A stretch of DNA of 64,000 nt from JABSSA01 sp039984715 (GTDB lineage: Bacteria > Pseudomonadota > Alphaproteobacteria > Rhodobacterales > Rhodobacteraceae). A model generated the notes under the pieces. That model did not search any database, was not told where the DNA came from, and saw nothing but the letters and a program-made list of their open reading frames with translations. The position numbers and the translations under genes are program-made. Below are positions 1-7,877 of the stretch, in pieces. The stretch is from positions 78,727 to 142,726 of the forward strand of contig JBDWUA010000006.1 in NCBI GenBank assembly GCA_039984715.1, given 5' to 3'. Within the stretch, counting starts at the first letter, position 1; each line of letters begins with the position of its first letter.

Positions 1-2578
1 CGCCCGTGCCGTTGATCCGCGTGACAACCACGCGGGTGCCTGCCGGGTTGGTGGGCGCCGGGACCCAATCCGCAAAAATTGCCGCCACCGAGGGGTTCAG
101 CCCCAAGCTGACAGTGGTTTGATCGGCGGCGGCAAAGACCTGTCTTGCACCGAGCTGCGTGTCATTCGGCCCAAAAAGCGCCGCGGTAAAGCCCGCCTGA
201 TCCTCTGGCGGCGCAAAGACCGCATCGGTCGCCGCCTCGTTCAGCACATCCGCCCGCGGTGACCACTCGAAACTGCGCACCACATTGTCCTTGACCTGCA
301 GGCCCAGTACGTGGGGGTATTGCTCGGTGCTGAGGTTGATCCGGCGCGACAGGGACAGCACGGTCTCGGGCGCAAATGTGGCCCCGGCATGCGCCCGCGT
401 TTCCGCCCCGATCAGGGCACCGCCAGCCGCCACGTCATATTGCGTCATCGAAAGCTGGAGATCGCCCGCACTGTCGCTCAGCGTTGCAACCGCAAGCCGC
501 CTGCTGCCCGCCGGCCCATGATAAAGTCCCGCAGGGCGCACACCGCCTGCCGCGATCAGCGGGCTTGCGTCTTCGGCCTCAAGTGCTGTCCAGATGGTCG
601 GCACCGGGTCGGTTCTGAGCGCCCAGACCTGCCCATCCTCGGCCACGGTCAGGAAATACGCAGAATCGTCCTCCGCCTCGGAGGCCACAAGCGCCAGTTG
701 CGGCGAGACCGGCAACGCCGGCCCGCCCACCGGGCCAACCTGCGACCAATTGCTGAAAGCAGTACTGCCATAAAAGGGGATGTTGATCAGCGCCACACCG
801 TTCTGTGTCGCCGCCAGCAGGCTCGCCCGGTAGCGCCCGAGGTCTGCAATCCAATGCGGCAGCACCGCAAGCGCGGGAATCTCTTCGCTGGCCAGCGCGC
901 CATCGGGCAGGGCGGGCAGCGGGAACCACGCCCCCAGCCGCACAGGATCAGTCACGCTATCGCCCACGCGCCGTTCGATCCGCCCAACAAAACGCGCGCC
1001 GGTGGTGGCCGTCACCACGACCATATCGTCCGCGCGGGTCCCGGTCAGGTCGCGCTCGGCATAGGCCAGAATACCCGCCGCCGGATCAAGGCTCAGCACC
1101 TGCTCGGCCCCCGGCTCCGTCGGCGGCCCTGCCACCTCGGCCCAGGTCTGCGTCTCGCCCGTCACATCGAGCGCCTGCAAGCGCCCGTTGCTGGCAATCC
1201 CGTAGACATGCAATCGCCCGTCAAAGCGCTGCGATGCGGTCATCGCAAGCAAGGTCCCATCCATCAGCGTGAAGTCGAGCGCGGCGATGGCACCAGGCTT
1301 GGTAAAGGCCTCGGGGGCGGCGATGGCGAAGCTGTCAAAGCGCAGGGGCTCAGGGCCGAAGGGCAAAAAGGGCGCCGTCACCGACAAAGGCGCAGCATTA
1401 TAGGCCACCTGCGAGACGGTCTCATTGTCCGCGTCCACCGGCGTGTCGGTCACGAGGCCAAAGGTGATCTTGTCCACCATGGTCGCTTCGCTCAGCGGTG
1501 TCTCCCCCGCCAGCGGCGTGATCGGATCGCGTGGCCGGACCCTGATCCAGCGCGACGTGCGGCCCGCGATCTCAAGCTCATCGACAGCCCCCGCCCAGGC
1601 CTTGAGCAATTTCAGATCGCTGCCCGCCGCGCTGCTCAGCCGCACCAGCGGGTGCCAGCCGGGCGCGTCCTCTTCCACCGGCGTCTCGCGCGTGCCCCAG
1701 ATCTCGAAAATGGCCCCCGCACCGGCCAGCGCCGCCGCAACAGGGGCAGGATCAAAGCGCAGGGTAAAGGTCGCAGGCTCCTTCACGGCAAGCCCGTCGG
1801 CGTCTCCGATATAAAGCGCATGCTCCTGCGCATCCGGCATCGCAAAGGCATCAAGCTGCTGCATCCGCTCGACCGGTGCGCCTTCGGGCAGGGCCGTCCC
1901 CAGCGGCGCGTCCAACTGCGCCAGCCCGTCCTCGGAAAAGGCGACCACTGTGGCAAAGACGACCCCTGCCTCAGGCACCTCGATCCGCAAGAGATCACCG
2001 GGCAGGATGCCCACCGGCGGGTCGATGGAAAGGATCTGCTCGTCAGCCCCCACGCTGGTCAGCAGTGAATAGACCGGCTTTTCCGTCAGATCGGGCTCAA
2101 GCGTCGTAGCCGCACCCGGTGCCAGTCCCAGACGATCCGTCGCGGGATCGACCGTCGCCAGATGCGCGATGCCGCCGGGCTGAATGCGCAGGTCTTCCGT
2201 GGTCTCGAAATTCGCCGTCCCCCCCTCGGGCGTCTGCGTGGCAATGGCCACACCACTGCGCGCCCGCGCCAGCACCGGTGCGCTCTGGCCCTCTTTTAGC
2301 GCAAAGACACTGACGCCGCGCGCGGCCACAGGCTGCGGCGGGGCAATGTCGAACATCTCCAGAAAGGCCAACGCGTCGCGCTCGGGCGTCTTGTCGAGCC
2401 GCTTTGTCGCCTCTTCCGAAAGCCGTGCGGCAACCTCGACCAGCGTGCGGTCGGGGCCTTCCGCCTCGGCCGCCCCGCGCCACTGCGGGGCCAAGGCGGC
2501 GATGTCGCGCAGAAGGGCCGCGCGCAACTGGCCCACGCGGCGCGGGTCAACGGCGGGATATGCGGGTGTGCGGCTCAT
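1..2578 (-). CDS. eCIS baseplate protein, gp6/baseplate-J-like (3' end outside window)
   Basis: This frame opens at an ATG at 2578 and stays open to the left edge, giving about 859 visible codons, so the gene is partial at its 3' end. The ATG overlaps the TGA of the gp25-like gene by four bases (ATGA). By position after gp25, length and the N-terminal region (MSRTPAYPAVDPRR...), it is the gp6-like baseplate wedge protein that joins the gp25-like wedge and forms the ring around the spike (Afp11/Pvc11-type in known eCIS). The middle third reads like a beta-rich repeat or propeller insertion (repeated short strands ending in Asp-Gly or Trp turns), which is not typical of the minimal T4 gp6 fold. 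The family call rests on synteny and general resemblance. A long plus-strand frame over this gene is an antisense shadow produced by the high GC content. Confidence 0.75.
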   Translation of the reverse strand, partial: MSRTPAYPAVDPRRVGQLRAALLRDIAALAPQWRGAAEAEGPDRTLVEVAARLSEEATKRLDKTPERDALAFLEMFDIAPPQPVAARGVSVFALKEGQSAPVLARARSGVAIATQTPEGGTANFETTEDLRIQPGGIAHLATVDPATDRLGLAPGAATTLEPDLTEKPVYSLLTSVGADEQILSIDPPVGILPGDLLRIEVPEAGVVFATVVAFSEDGLAQLDAPLGTALPEGAPVERMQQLDAFAMPDAQEHALYIGDADGLAVKEPATFTLRFDPAPVAAALAGAGAIFEIWGTRETPVEEDAPGWHPLVRLSSAAGSDLKLLKAWAGAVDELEIAGRTSRWIRVRPRDPITPLAGETPLSEATMVDKITFGLVTDTPVDADNETVSQVAYNAAPLSVTAPFLPFGPEPLRFDSFAIAAPEAFTKPGAIAALDFTLMDGTLLAMTASQRFDGRLHVYGIASNGRLQALDVTGETQTWAEVAGPPTEPGAEQVLSLDPAAGILAYAERDLTGTRADDMVVVTATTGARFVGRIERRVGDSVTDPVRLGAWFPLPALPDGALASEEIPALAVLPHWIADLGRYRASLLAATQNGVALINIPFYGSTAFSNWSQVGPVGGPALPVSPQLALVASEAEDDSAYFLTVAEDGQVWALRTDPVPTIWTALEAEDASPLIAAGGVRPAGLYHGPAGSRRLAVATLSDSAGDLQLSMTQYDVAAGGALIGAETRAHAGATFAPETVLSLSRRINLSTEQYPHVLGLQVKDNVVRSFEWSPRADVLNEAATDAVFAPPEDQAGFTAALFGPNDTQLGARQVFAAADQTTVSLGLNPSVAAIFADWVPAPTNPAGTRVVVTRINGTG

Positions 2579-3021
2579 CCGCCCTCTCCGAAATAGAAGG
2601 GATAGACGAAATTACCGACCTGATTTGTGGTGCGCAGCCGGTAGGCAAGGCTGATCTCGAGCTTACCGTTGATATGGTCGCGGGTATCCACCTCGACCTC
2701 CAGCACGTCGATGCGCGCCTCGAACCGGCGCAGCGCATCGCGCACCACGCGCCGGATTTCCGCCACCAGCGGGGCCGAAATCGTCTCGAAGGGCAACTCG
2801 TGGATGCCGCAGCCGAAATCGGGCCGCATCACCCGCTCGCCCCGCGCCGTGCCGAGGATGATCGCAATGGACTGCTGCACGTCCAACGCGCCCTCGGACA
2901 TGACCACACGGCCCCAGCGCCGGTCGAGCGACAGGCCCAGCACCTCGTCAACGGTCGTGCCGAAACCCCATCCGCGGCCTAGAAAGGCCGGAAATCCTGG
3001 TGTTGGGCTGTCCTTGTCCAT
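2575..3021 (-). CDS. eCIS baseplate wedge protein, gp25-like
   Basis: The 148-residue protein carries the gp25/IraD-type signature: an N-terminal GWGFGTTVDEVLG stretch, a segment of the form QSIAIILGTARGERVM, then RPDFGCGIHELPFE, which matches the conserved RP-x-FG-G core of wedge proteins. In contractile systems it binds the gp6-like proteins and the first sheath ring. An in-frame TTG lies at 3033, but the ATG at 3021 has a GGA-type ribosome site about eight bases upstream and is preferred. Its stop overlaps the start of the gp6-like gene by four bases, and it begins just after the PAAR gene ends, so translation is probably coupled along the operon. Confidence 0.85.
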   Translation of the reverse strand: MDKDSPTPGFPAFLGRGWGFGTTVDEVLGLSLDRRWGRVVMSEGALDVQQSIAIILGTARGERVMRPDFGCGIHELPFETISAPLVAEIRRVVRDALRRFEARIDVLEVEVDTRDHINGKLEISLAYRLRTTNQVGNFVYPFYFGEGG

Positions 3022-3025
3022 ACCG

Positions 3026-3322
3026 CTATCCAATCATGACCGTTGGCGCACCAAGTGCGATGGCATTGGGCGGGCCAGCCTCGACCACCTGATCGCCCTG
3101 ACGGGCTGCGAAAGAGCCCTCGATTCTCACCGTCATCGAGCCCATGGCCACCACGCCGCCCACATGCGGCACAATGCCGGTGCTGAGCGGGCAGGTGTGG
3201 AAATCAACGCCCACGCGCCAGGCGGGCTGGCCTGCGATGCGCACGGTCGTGGCCCCCGGACCGGGGCTCAGCGGCTTGCCGTGGCTGGTGGTGTCGTTGA
3301 CGCGTGCGGCTGGCTGTCCCAT
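3026..3322 (-). CDS. PAAR-repeat spike-tip protein
   Basis: The 98-residue protein starts MGQPAARVNDTTSHG and contains repeated Gly/Val-rich PAAR-type turns (HVGGVVAMGSMTVRIEG near the middle, GPPNAIALGAPTVMIG at the end). PAAR proteins form the sharp conical tip on the gp5/VgrG trimer and bind a metal through His and Cys residues; a His and a Cys are visible in the DFHTCPLS segment. It is a bare PAAR domain with no effector extension. The ATG shares one base with the stop of the gp5-like spike gene (TGATG), fitting a spike-tip pair made in step. Confidence 0.9.
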   Translation of the reverse strand: MGQPAARVNDTTSHGKPLSPGPGATTVRIAGQPAWRVGVDFHTCPLSTGIVPHVGGVVAMGSMTVRIEGSFAARQGDQVVEAGPPNAIALGAPTVMIG

Positions 3323-3957
3323 CAGTTGATCTCCACCATGGCGCCCTGCACCTTGCAGGTGCCGCCCGCCTTGACCTCTGCCTTAGCGCTGGCATCGATG
3401 ACGACCTGCGCTGCCTTGAGCGTGATCTTCTTGTCGGCGGTGATCGAGATGCTGCCGTCCTTGATTTCGACAGTATTGCCCGCGCCATCCTCCAGAATGG
3501 CCGTGTTCTTGGCCAGATAGACGCGCGGCCCGTCCGCCAGCTTCAGCTCGATCTCATTGGCGTCGCCGTCGTCAAAGCGCAGCTCGTGGCCCGCGCGGGT
3601 GCGGATCATCCGGCGGTCGTTGCTCTCATGCCCGTTGTCGTCGGGCGGCGGCTGGTTGGCATTCCACACCCCACCCAGCACCACCGGATGCGACGGGTCC
3701 TCGCCGATGAAGCCCACCAGCACCTCCGCGTCGATCTCGGGCAGGAAATAGGTGCCCTGCTCCGGCCCCGCCATCACCGTGGCGACGCGCGCCCAAAAGC
3801 TCTCCTGATCGGTGCTGTGCAGCTCCAGTCGCACCCGCACCCGGCCCAGCTTCTCTGGATCGACGTTACTGGTCACGACCCCGAAGGCCAGCCCGCGCGG
3901 GAACCCGTCCGAGGCGCGGTCGGCCTCGCCGCCCCCTGCCATGCGCATCATGTTCAT
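3322..3957 (-). CDS. eCIS central spike protein, gp5/VgrG OB-fold
   Basis: The protein is 211 residues from the ATG at 3957, chosen because it overlaps the preceding stop as ATGA; a longer frame to 4110 is only overlap with the hub gene. Residues about 20-100 match the gp5 OB-fold module (GLAFGVVTSNVDPEKLGRVR, then a FLPEIDAEVLVGF segment and PVVLGGVWN). The C-terminal third is a repetitive beta-prism (ITADKKITLKAAQVVIDASA), typical of the triple-stranded spike needle. It has no lysozyme domain. It would sit under the PAAR tip and on the gp27-like hub encoded immediately upstream. Confidence 0.9.
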   Translation of the reverse strand: MNMMRMAGGGEADRASDGFPRGLAFGVVTSNVDPEKLGRVRVRLELHSTDQESFWARVATVMAGPEQGTYFLPEIDAEVLVGFIGEDPSHPVVLGGVWNANQPPPDDNGHESNDRRMIRTRAGHELRFDDGDANEIELKLADGPRVYLAKNTAILEDGAGNTVEIKDGSISITADKKITLKAAQVVIDASAKAEVKAGGTCKVQGAMVEIN

Positions 3958-5063
3958 ATCGACGGCTCCTCTACGTTCAGGGTGGTCTTGAAGCCGCTGC
4001 CGGACATGTCGTGCACGGCGCTGCTGATCCAGTAGGTCTTTGAGAACCCCTTGCCCAAGCCCTCGAAAGCCACGTTCATGTCGGGGCGCAGTTCGGGCAG
4101 ACCGATGCAATCGGCCGACCCGGTCAGGAATTTCTGGGCCCGTTCGCGCAGAATGGCGAGCGCGCGGGCGTCTGCCTCTTCCTGCGTGTGCACGCCGGAT
4201 CGCACGCGCAGCACCGGGGCGGCGCCCAGCGCCTGCGCCAGCCGCTCAGGCCCGCTCTCATCGCCCGCATCGCGGCCCTCTTCAGCGCCGTGCTCGGCAC
4301 GGCCCACGATCTGCTCGCCCGTGGTAGCCGAGGTGCCCACAACCTCGACCGCCGCGATCTGGTTGGCCAGGTTGATCTCCGGCGAAAAGGCGGTGAGCCC
4401 ACCGCCCCAGGGCAAGGCGATTCCGGCCTCTTCGTCCTGGTGGCGCGGCCCGAAATAAAGCGTCCTCCCGGTGACGTAGAAGGTCGCACTGTTGCGCTCG
4501 GCGAGCTTTTCCAGAAACGCCAGATCGGTTTCCTCGTTCTGCTCGATCCGGGACTTTTCGGGGGTGGTGTCGGGGCCATCAAAGCTCAGCCCGTGCCGCG
4601 CCGCGATGCGCGCCACATAGGCGCTGTCGGGCGCATTCTCGAGGTAATCCGTGACCTTCCCGATGCTAAGCGCGAAAAGCGCGTCATAGCCCGAAATGTC
4701 CAGCGCCGGGGCGCTGCCTGCGCTGAAACCCGTCGACAGCTCCGACACCGTGCCCTCGATCACCGTCTCCAGCCGCGCGGGCTCGCCGTAGCCCAGCTTG
4801 ATCTCGACCGTGGCACCCAAGCGGAAAAGATCCAGCAATTCGATCCGCTCCTCGCGCGAACCGGCCACAAACTCGCGGTCCTCCCAGTCGAAGGCATTGG
4901 TGACCTGAATGGAAAAGCGCCCCGCAGCCTTTTCCTTGAGGTCCACGCTCACGGAGGCGACCGTCAAGTAAAGGTCGCGCACCAGATCTTCGCCCCCCAC
5001 CTTCACCACGAAGGCCGGAACGAAATAATCGCCGTGTTTCTGTTCAAGCGTTTCGACGTCCAC
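3954..5063 (-). CDS. eCIS baseplate hub protein, gp27/gpD-like
   Basis: The 369-residue protein belongs to the phage late-control gpD/gp27 hub group. It shows the alternating beta-rich N-terminal half (PAFVVKVGGEDLVRDLYLTV), a FELSTGF-type turn region and the C-terminal SADCIGLPELRPDMNVAFEG segment, which resembles the hub domain that seats the spike. The likely start is GTG at 5063 with a GGGAGA ribosome site about seven bases upstream; this puts its first 20 bases inside the end of the LysM protein gene. Hub and OB-fold spike are separate genes here, as in PVC/Afp, rather than fused as in T6SS VgrG. Confidence 0.8.
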   Translation of the reverse strand: MDVETLEQKHGDYFVPAFVVKVGGEDLVRDLYLTVASVSVDLKEKAAGRFSIQVTNAFDWEDREFVAGSREERIELLDLFRLGATVEIKLGYGEPARLETVIEGTVSELSTGFSAGSAPALDISGYDALFALSIGKVTDYLENAPDSAYVARIAARHGLSFDGPDTTPEKSRIEQNEETDLAFLEKLAERNSATFYVTGRTLYFGPRHQDEEAGIALPWGGGLTAFSPEINLANQIAAVEVVGTSATTGEQIVGRAEHGAEEGRDAGDESGPERLAQALGAAPVLRVRSGVHTQEEADARALAILRERAQKFLTGSADCIGLPELRPDMNVAFEGLGKGFSKTYWISSAVHDMSGSGFKTTLNVEEPSI

Positions 5064-5748
5064 TTAAGGTCTCCCGTGTTGCGAAATCTTCCAATGGGGG
5101 CACCAGCACCGCGTCACCGGGGCGCAGGGCGCGCAGGTCCTCGATGCCGTTGGCCCGCGCGATCTGCCGCCAGAAGCGCGGCTCGCCATATTCCTCTGCC
5201 GAAAGCTGCCAGAGCGTCTTGGGTGTGGGCCGATAGCCCTCGACCTTGCCCAGCACGCGGTGCTTGGTCTTGTCAGCGGAATTGCGGCGCGGGTCTTCAA
5301 GCTGCTCGGCCACCGTGCGGTACTGCTTGAAGCTGACCGAGAGCGTGGCGCGCACCGGGGTGCCGTCGCCCACGAACATGGTAAAGCGCTGGCTGATCTT
5401 CTCGATCACGGCGCGGAAGGAGAACCCCCCCCAGGTGAACTCGACGCGCGGCGGCGCATGGGTGTCTGCGTCAATGCCGATGAGGTCGGTAAAGCGGCGC
5501 GTCACTTCCGAGACATCCGCCGAATTTCCATCCGTATACGTATCGAAAAGCAACTCCATGCTCAGCGCCTGCGCGGTCCCGTTCACGAACTGCAGGATCG
5601 GATTCGAGAGGCCGGGCACCGGCGTTTCTTGATAGCTCGCACCATATTCCACCGAATATTCCGTGGGATTGAAATGCACCTCGACTTCCGCATCCTTATT
5701 GCGGCCCTCAAGTACCTTGATCTTCGCCTTGACGAGCGGTTTGGTCAT
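5044..5748 (-). CDS. CIS tube-baseplate protein with C-terminal LysM (Afp7/Pvc7-like)
   Basis: The 234-residue protein begins with KAKIKVLEG and VHFNPTEYSVEYGASYQE, the characteristic start of the contractile-injection-system tube-type N-terminal domain. Residues about 170-225 form a LysM-like module (TLWQLSAEEYGEPRFWRQIA, then ANGIEDLRALRPGDAVLVPP). In eCIS and in the equivalent phage gp53 group this protein links tube initiator to baseplate hub. Four bases separate its ATG from the stop of the Pro/Arg-rich gene upstream, and its end overlaps the hub gene. No signal peptide or membrane segment is present, consistent with cytoplasmic assembly. Confidence 0.85.
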   Translation of the reverse strand: MTKPLVKAKIKVLEGRNKDAEVEVHFNPTEYSVEYGASYQETPVPGLSNPILQFVNGTAQALSMELLFDTYTDGNSADVSEVTRRFTDLIGIDADTHAPPRVEFTWGGFSFRAVIEKISQRFTMFVGDGTPVRATLSVSFKQYRTVAEQLEDPRRNSADKTKHRVLGKVEGYRPTPKTLWQLSAEEYGEPRFWRQIARANGIEDLRALRPGDAVLVPPLEDFATRETLSGRRNA

Positions 5749-5751
5749 GGC

Positions 5752-6828
5752 TCAGCCCCTCCCTCTGCGTTCGGTCTCAACGCGCAGGCGCTTTTCGAAG
5801 CGCTGCCAGAGCACCTTGTCCAGCGCCGCGATGTCGATCTGCGGGGCCTGCGGTGCGGCGGTTTCGTGTACCTTGGGCGTAGGCGCAGGGGCGGGCGGTG
5901 CGGCGGGTGTTGCAGGCTCGGCGGGGCCGGGCTGCGCGGCGGCGATGCTACGCAGGGTCCGGGCCGGGGCTACAAAGGCGCTGTCGGTTTCCGCTTGCAC
6001 CTCAACCGAGCGGTGCAATTCGCGCGGGGCGCGCGTTTCCGGCGCATCGAACTGTGGCTGCGCCCGATCGGCGGCTACGGCGCGCGGCACCTCCACCCTG
6101 CCTGCAACGTCAACCCTGTGGCGAAACACCAGATGACGGTTGGCCACGGTCGTGACCTGAAGGCGGCGTTGGTGGTGCTCTGTGTGCAATATCGCTCGGC
6201 TCTCCGCGCGCGCTTGCATGGCGCGCGGTGCCGGGGTGGGCGCGGCGCGGCGCGGCGCGGCGGCCATAGGCGCAGACGGCGCGCCCGCCACCGGTGGCGC
6301 AAAGGTCCTCTCCTCCACCGCACGCCAGGGCGCAGCATGGGCCCGCGCCGGTTGCGCCACTGGGGCCGTCTGCATGAAACCTGTCTCGCTCCAATGATGA
6401 TGTAGGACTTCGCCGGGCGCAGTGCTGCGGCCCACAGGTGCCACGGGCGCGGCTACGGCGCGCTTGACCACCGTTTCCGCCGGGGTGCGCCGGTTCCAAA
6501 CCGGGCGGAACACGTGCGCGGGCGCTGCCTTAGCGGGCTGGACTGCAGTCCTGACCTCACTGGAAAAGAACCGCTTCGTCGCAGCATAATACTGCCGGAT
6601 CATCACCTCAAAGCGCGGCGCGAGTGCAGTGTGATGCACCGTTGACAGGCGCGGGCCGGGCGCGGAGGTCGTAGCCATGGACTGCGAAGGCGCGCGGAAA
6701 CGGCGCGCAACGGGGGCAACGTCGCGCTGCTGCGGCGCATCCGCTCGCCCCAGACCGCCCGTCAGCACCCCGAAGGGGCGGCGCGCCGTCAGCGGCTTGC
6801 GCGGCAGGATATGCGCGCGCCCGATCAT
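5752..6828 (-). CDS. Pro/Ala/Arg-rich probable linker protein of the eCIS
   Basis: The 358-residue product is mostly low-complexity Pro, Ala, Arg, Val and Thr and is likely disordered over about residues 1-320. Only the last 35 residues look foldable: an amphipathic helix (DIAALDKVLWQRFEKRLRVE) ending in a basic RRGRG tail. I do not recognise a family. Position between tube 2 and the LysM tube-baseplate protein, and the ATGA overlap with the tube 2 stop, place it among the core structural genes, where other eCIS loci also have a poorly conserved protein with a short conserved C-terminal helix. The biased composition makes sequence-based assignment weak; a structural adaptor role is inferred from position only. 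Confidence 0.6.
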   Translation of the reverse strand: MIGRAHILPRKPLTARRPFGVLTGGLGRADAPQQRDVAPVARRFRAPSQSMATTSAPGPRLSTVHHTALAPRFEVMIRQYYAATKRFFSSEVRTAVQPAKAAPAHVFRPVWNRRTPAETVVKRAVAAPVAPVGRSTAPGEVLHHHWSETGFMQTAPVAQPARAHAAPWRAVEERTFAPPVAGAPSAPMAAAPRRAAPTPAPRAMQARAESRAILHTEHHQRRLQVTTVANRHLVFRHRVDVAGRVEVPRAVAADRAQPQFDAPETRAPRELHRSVEVQAETDSAFVAPARTLRSIAAAQPGPAEPATPAAPPAPAPTPKVHETAAPQAPQIDIAALDKVLWQRFEKRLRVETERRGRG

Positions 6829-7241
6829 TGCTTGGTCAACCCGTGATGTACGAGCTCAAAGCTCTCGACCGCCACCGCGTTGCTCGAGGCATCCAGATCC
6901 GTGGCCCCCCATTTGGTCGGGAAGGCATCCGCGCAGACCCAGCGCCAGGCCTCTTCGCCTACCTCGTCCAGCAGGATGATGCTGATGGTGCGGCGCTCGA
7001 TGGTGCCGCTCACCACATCCTCGTGCCAGTCCCACATCCAGGGGTCCAAAAGTCCGCGCTTGAGCACCAGCGTCGCCTGCGTCGTCTTGGTGATCAGCTG
7101 AATGTCATGGTCGTTCACGCCCCCCTCGCGGTAGGGCTCCACCTCCGTCGTGCGCTCCAGCCCCGAGACGGACTGCACACCGCCACGCACAAGGCTTTCT
7201 GCCTCGATTCGGAAACGGAAATTGCGGTGGGGCATTGTCAT
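6825..7241 (-). CDS. eCIS inner tube protein 2 (gp19-like)
   Basis: The 138-residue protein is of the T4 gp19 tube family: NFRFRIEAESLVRGGVQSV, a VEPYREGG loop, a TLVLKRGLLDP strand-turn and a WHEDVV helix all match the tube fold. It is a paralogue of the tube protein at 7878-8315 (shared order of motifs F-R-IE, YREG, LKxG, W-x-W/H). eCIS usually carry two or three tube paralogues, one forming the bulk tube and others the first rings at the baseplate; location next to baseplate genes suggests this is the baseplate-proximal ring. An AGGAAA ribosome site precedes the ATG at 7241; a second ATG lies two codons further in. Confidence 0.85.
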   Translation of the reverse strand: MTMPHRNFRFRIEAESLVRGGVQSVSGLERTTEVEPYREGGVNDHDIQLITKTTQATLVLKRGLLDPWMWDWHEDVVSGTIERRTISIILLDEVGEEAWRWVCADAFPTKWGATDLDASSNAVAVESFELVHHGLTKQ

Positions 7242-7320
7242 TGTCGTTTTCCTGTCTGGGTCAAGTCTGTTTCACGTCTTGGTCACATCCGGTGCACGCG
7301 CAGCGCACAGCCGGTTCAAG

Positions 7321-7506
7321 TCACATCTGTTCGATCCGCCTCGCCGCCGGGCCTGCATCGAATTGTCGGTTGATCCCCGAAATCCGACCACACCATTCGC
7401 GGCGTTCGGCATGGTCGAGCCCCAAAAGCTCTGTGCTCGACCAGTGAAAGTGGTAGGCGATAAAGGCCATCTCCTCGTAGAGCTCACCGAGGGGATAAAG
7501 CCTCAG
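7321..7506 (-). CDS. Small eCIS protein of DUF6760 type, without a normal start codon
   Basis: This frame is open from 7620 to the TGA at 7321-7323 and, from 7506 on, encodes about 61 residues including LYPLGELYEEMAFIAYHFHW and ELLGLDHAERREWCGRI. That pattern matches the short protein I know from many eCIS loci as DUF6760 (recalled, not searched). No ATG, GTG or TTG lies upstream in the frame. The first is an ATG at 7470, inside the conserved YEE-x-AF motif, which would cut off the conserved YPL-LYEE start. Either a CTG at 7506 is used, the short form from 7470 is made, or ribosomes reach it by -1 frameshifting from the 120-residue ORF, which ends at 7503 one frame away. The boundary given is the conserved part of the frame. 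Confidence 0.6.
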   Translation of the reverse strand: MRLYPLGELYEEMAFIAYHFHWSSTELLGLDHAERREWCGRISGINRQFDAGPAARRIEQM

Positions 7507-7865
7507 GCCTCCCCCATCACACCGAACCCTTCTGCCCGCTGGGGCCCGGCGCTCAGGCCCGGCACCTCGGCCTCGCCATCCGCGTTGAACTCCTCGTAAA
7601 GCGCCTGCAGGTAGTTGAGGTCAGAGGCGAAAAGCCCCTCCACGACCTTTGTGTTCACATCCTGCAGACTGCCCAGCCGGGTGATCACGCGGCTCAGCAC
7701 GATCACCGCCAGATAGGCCGGGTTCTGCTTTATGCGCGGGTCTTTGAGGGGCAGAATCTCATCGGCGGCCGTAGCCAGTCGCATCGATCCTTGCTTGTGC
7801 AGATTGCCGTCGGCATCCACGAACCCCTTGGGCAGGGTGAACTCGGTCTCGGTCTCGAAAGCCAT
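7503..7865 (-). CDS. Probable eCIS tail-assembly/chaperone-type protein
   Basis: The 120-residue, mostly acidic protein starts FETETEFTLPKGFVDADGNL and continues with an RLATAADEILPLKDPRI segment and a helical core (YLAVIVLSRVITRLGSLQDV). Such short proteins between tube genes occupy the position of phage tail-assembly chaperones and recur in eCIS loci. The ATG at 7865 has an AGGAGC ribosome site nine bases upstream. Its last codons read ATG GGG GAG GCC TGA, and the DUF6760-like frame is at -1 relative to it, the arrangement seen in phage G/GT chaperone pairs. The function is inferred from position and size; the frame relation is directly visible. Confidence 0.7.
   Translation of the reverse strand: MAFETETEFTLPKGFVDADGNLHKQGSMRLATAADEILPLKDPRIKQNPAYLAVIVLSRVITRLGSLQDVNTKVVEGLFASDLNYLQALYEEFNADGEAEVPGLSAGPQRAEGFGVMGEA
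7509..7515 (-). promoter_or_regulatory. Candidate -1 frameshift site (G-GGG-GAG)
   Basis: Read on the minus strand, the heptamer G GGG GAG lies two codons before the TGA of the 120-residue ORF. A one-base backward slip gives GGG GGA and continues into the startless DUF6760-like frame. The P-site codon re-pairs perfectly (GGG to GGG); the A-site re-pairing is imperfect (GAG to GGA), so it is a weaker match than a textbook X-XXY-YYZ site. A following stem-loop was not worked out. Confidence 0.4.
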
Positions 7866-7877
7866 TTATCAATGCTC

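Noticed and set aside
311..2068. Long plus-strand frame of 585 codons opposite the gp6-like gene
   Set aside because: It is antisense to a real gene in very GC-rich DNA, is rich in Arg, Gly and Pro without any domain pattern, and has no ribosome site.
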